Positions 60,501-64,000 of a DNA stretch of 64,000 nt are shown here, piece by piece; position 1 is the first letter of the stretch, and the number at the start of each line of letters is the position of its first letter. The position numbers and the translations under genes are program-made. Source of the stretch: Struthio camelus (Eukaryota > Chordata > Aves > Struthioniformes > Struthionidae); contig NC_090944.1 in the NCBI RefSeq assembly GCF_040807025.1, positions 5,856,068 to 5,920,067 on the forward strand. The letters run 5' to 3'. The notes under the pieces are model-generated. The model saw only the letters and a list, made by a program, of their open reading frames with translations, was not told where the DNA came from and did not search any database.

Positions 60501-63500
60501 CAGCACCCCCAACACAATGCCCAGATTTCCTCTGCACCACGGAAAAAAAGGCCCAGCACCTCGAAAACATGGCCAGATCCCCTCAGCACCCCCACTACAA
60601 GCCCCGCACCTCCAAAACAATGCCCCGATCACCTCAGAAGCCCCACCACAAGCCCTGCACCCCCAACGCAATGCCCAGATCCCCTCAGCACCCCTACCAC
60701 AAGCCCTGCACCCCCAACACAATGCCCCGATCCCCTCAGCAACCCCAAAACAAGGCCCAGATCCCCTCAGCAAACCCATTAAAAGACCAGCTCCCCCGAC
60801 ACAAGGCCCACATCCCCTCAGCACCCCCAAAACAAGGCCCAGCAACTCCAACACAACGCCCAGCTCCCCTCTGCACTTCCACAAAAAGCCCAGCAGCCTG
60901 CATGACAAGCCCAGCACCTCAAAACAAGCCCCATATTCCCTCAGCACCCCCACAAGAAGGTCCAGATCCCCTCAGCACCCCCATGACAAGCCCAGATCCC
61001 CTCTGCACTCCCACAAGCCCAACACAACAAACACACAGCCCAGATCCCCTCGGCACACCCATAACAGGCCCAACACCTCCAATACAAGCCCCAGATCCCC
61101 TCCGCACTGGCACAACACGCCCAGCACCCCTAACACAAGCCCAGATCCCCTCAGCACCACTATGACAAGTCCAGCACCTCAAAAACAATGCCCAGATCCC
61201 CTCGGCACCCCCACAACAAAGCCCAGCACTTCAAAAACAATGCCCAGATCCCCTCAGCACCCCTAAAACAAAGCCCAGCAACTCCAACACAACGCCCAGC
61301 TCCCCTCTGCACTTCCACAAAAAGCCCAGCAGCCTGCATGACAAGCCCAGCACCTCAAAACAAGCCCCATATTCCCTCAGCACCCCCACAAGAAGGTCCA
61401 GATCCCCTCAGCACCCCCATGACAAGCCCAGATCCCCTCTGCACTCCCACAAGCCCAACACAACAAACACACAGCCCAGATCCCCTCTGCACCCCCATAA
61501 CAGGCCCAACACCTCCAATACAAGCCCCAGATCCCCTCCACACTCGCACAACACGCCCAGCACCCCTAACACAAGCCCAGATCCCCTCAGCACCACTATG
61601 ACAAGTCCAGCACCTCAAAAACAATGCCCAGATCCCCTCTGCACCCCCACAACAAAGCCCAGCACCCCCAACACAACGCCCAGATCCCCTCAGCACCCCC
61701 ACCACAAGCCCAGCACCCCCAACACAACGCCCAGATCCCTTCAGTACCCTCATGACAAGACTAGCACCCCCAACACAACACCCAGCTCCACTGAGCAGCC
61801 CGAAAACAAGCCTAGCACCCCCAACACAACACCCAGATCCCCCAAAACTAGGCCCAGCACCTCCAACACAATGCCCAGCTCCCCTCTGCACCCCCCAAAA
61901 AAGCCCAGCCCCCGCAACACAAGCCCAACACCTCAAAAACAAGCCCCTGATCCCCTCAACACTCCCACAAGCTCAACACAACAAACACACAGCCCAATCC
62001 CCTCTGCACACCCATAACAGGCCCAACACCTCCAATACAAGCCCCAGATCCCCTCCGCACTCGCACAACACGCCCAGCACCCCCAACACAATGCCCAGAT
62101 CCGCTCAGCACCACTATGACAAGTCCAGCACCCCCAACACAAGGCCCAGATCCCCTCGGCACCCCCACAACAAAGCCCAGCACCCCAAACACAAAGCCCA
62201 GATCCCCTCAGCATCCCCACCACAAGCCCAGCAGTCCAAAAACAACACCCAGCACCCCCAACACAATGCCCCGATCCCCTCAGCACCCCCAACACAATGC
62301 CCAGATCCCCTCAGCACCCCCACCACAAGGCCCTGATCCCCTCTGCACTCCCAAAACACATCCAGCACCTCGAAAACAAGCCGCTGATCCCCTCACTACC
62401 CCCAATACAAGGCCCCGTTCTCCTGAGCACCCCCACCACAACGCCCAGATCCCCTCTGCACCCCCACCACAAGCCCAGCACCCCCAACACAATGCCCAGA
62501 TTTCCTCTGCACCACGGAAAAAAAGGCCCAGCACCTCGAAAACATGGCCAGATCCCCTCAGCACCCCCACTACAAGCCCCGCACCTCCAAAACAATGCCC
62601 CGATCACCTCAGAAGCCCCACCACAAGCCCTGCACCCCCAACGCAATGCCCAGATCCCCTCAGCACCCCTACCACAAGCCCTGCACCCCCAACACAATGC
62701 CCCGATCCCCTCAGCAACCCCAAAACAAGGCCCAGATCCCCTCAGCAAACCCATTACAAGACCAGCTCCCCCGACACAAGGCCCACATCCCCTCAGCACC
62801 CCCAAAACAAGGCCCAGCAACTCCAACACAATGCCCAGCTCCCCTCTGCACTTCCACAAAAAGCCCAGCAGCCTGCATGACAAGCCCAGCACCTCAAAAC
62901 AAGCCCCATATTCCCTCAGCACCCCCACAAGAAGGTCCAGATCCCCTCAGCACCCCCATGACAAGCCCAGATGCCCTCTGCACTCCCACAAGCCCAACAC
63001 AACAAACACACAGCCCAGATCCCCTCTGCACCCCCATAACAGGCCCAACACCTCCAATACAAGCCCCAGATCCCCTCCGCACTCGCACAACACGCCCAGC
63101 ACCCCTAACACAAGCCCAGATCCCCTCAGCACCACTATGACAAGTCCAGCACCTCAAAAACAATGCCCAGATCCCCTCTGCACCCCCACAACAAAGCCCA
63201 ACACAACAAACACACAGCCCAGATGCCCTCAGCACCCCCACCACAAGCCCAGCACCCCCAACACAACGCCCAGATCCCGTTCAGTACCCTCATGACAAGA
63301 CCAGCACCCCCAACACAACACCCAGCTCCACTGAGCAGCCCGAAAACAAGCCTAGCACCCCCAACACAACACCCAGATCCCCCAAAACTAGGCCCAGCAC
63401 CTCCAACACAATGCCCAGCTCCCCTCTGCACCCCCAAAACAAGCCCAGCCCCCGCAACACATGCCCAACACCTCAAAAACAAGCCCAGATCCCCTCAACA

Positions 63501-64000
63501 CTCCCACAAGCTCAACACAACACACAGCCCAGATCCCCTCTGCACCCCCATAACAGGCCCAACACCTCCAATACAAGCCCCAGATCCCCTCAGCACCCCC
63601 ACCACAAGCCCAGCACCCCCAACACAATGCCCAGATCTCCTCTACACCACGGAAAAAAAGGCCCCGCACCTCGAAAACATGGCGAGATCCCCTCAGCACC
63701 CCCACTACAAGCCCCGCACCTCCAAAACAATGCCCCGGATCACCTCAGCAGCCCCACCACAACGCCCAGATCCCCTCTGCACCCCCAACGCAATGGCCAG
63801 ATCCCCCCAGCACCCCTACCCCAAGCCCAGCACCCCCAACACAATGCCCCGATCCCCTCAGCACCCCTACCACAAGCCCTGCACCCCCAACACAATGCCC
63901 CAGATCCCCTCAGAACCCCAAAACAAGGCCCACATCCCCTCAGCAAACCCATTACAAGACCAGCTCCCCCGACACAAGGCCCACATCCCCTCAGCACCCC

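Larger units (their letters stand above)
29962..64000 (-). repeat. Giant satellite array, G-rich on minus strand
   Basis: Thirty-four kilobases of uninterrupted C-rich (plus strand) tandem repeat continue beyond the window. The long monomer is CCCAG, ATCCCCTCAG, CACCCCCAACACAATG (31 bp, or 30 with the CACCACAAG ending). The short monomer is the same without the middle 10 bp (20/21 bp). It is the reverse complement of the blocks at 5286, 13692, 21985 and 25897. The left 1.5 kb (to about 31.4 kb) is irregular; beyond that, higher-order structure dominates. Long frames without stops exist on both strands because stop codons are rare in this composition. They lack any domain and I do not call them genes. 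Confidence 0.96.

Noticed and set aside
29962..64000. CRISPR-like array.
   Set aside because: The repeats are contiguous and degenerate, without unique spacers, and the context is eukaryotic. It is a satellite.
29962..64000. Telomeric repeat or interstitial telomere.
   Set aside because: No TTAGGG/CCCTAA tandem runs are present; the monomer is 20 to 31 bp and unrelated.

Overview
The window is vertebrate genomic DNA, most likely from a bird, on a GC-rich microchromosome-like or subtelomeric segment. Three copies of a CR1 LINE 3' end (terminating in the typical repeated ATTCTGTGA tail), spliced genes with GT/AG junctions and AATAAA signals, and relics of an interferon-induced very large GTPase (GVIN1/VLIG family) all point to a sauropsid. 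There is no prokaryotic gene organisation, so most long open frames are products of base composition. The species cannot be named from sequence alone.

Region 1 (1 to about 25.3 kb) is a tandem segmental duplication with a unit of 8,406 bp. Each unit carries, in order: (i) a small unrecognised four-exon gene (303 to 306 residues: N-terminal hydrophobic segments, an RVRF motif, an acidic run and a Cys-rich/Arg-rich tail); (ii) within about 160 bp of its poly(A) signal, a broken GVIN1-like pseudogene; (iii) a G-rich minisatellite; (iv) a CR1 fragment; (v) unclassified sequence; and (vi) in units 1 and 2, a 130-bp scrap of the GVIN1 C-terminus followed by the GC-rich 5' flank of the next gene copy. 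Units 1 (1-8406) and 2 (8407-16812) are almost identical. Unit 3 (from 16813) is more diverged. It keeps about 1.6 kb that units 1 and 2 have deleted, including most of a GVIN1 C-terminal region, but it has lost the DxxG (G3) motif of the GTPase.

Region 2 (25.3 to 29.96 kb) holds another G-rich minisatellite block framed by an identical 70-bp direct repeat. Beyond it lies a stretch with two inverted CCAAT boxes, then at least two decayed paralogues of the four-exon gene.

Region 3 (29.96 to 64 kb, running off the end) is one uninterrupted satellite array. It is built from the same monomer family as the small G-rich blocks but in the opposite orientation. Monomers come in two lengths (30/31 and 20/21 bp) that differ by exactly a 10-bp segment. 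They form higher-order repeats of about 1,975 bp with 2,741 and 3,124 bp variants, and these form a 9,815-bp super-repeat present in two full copies and part of a third. I see no credible gene in this array.

The live coding content is therefore probably limited to the tandem copies of the four-exon gene. Everything else is pseudogene, retroelement relic or satellite.
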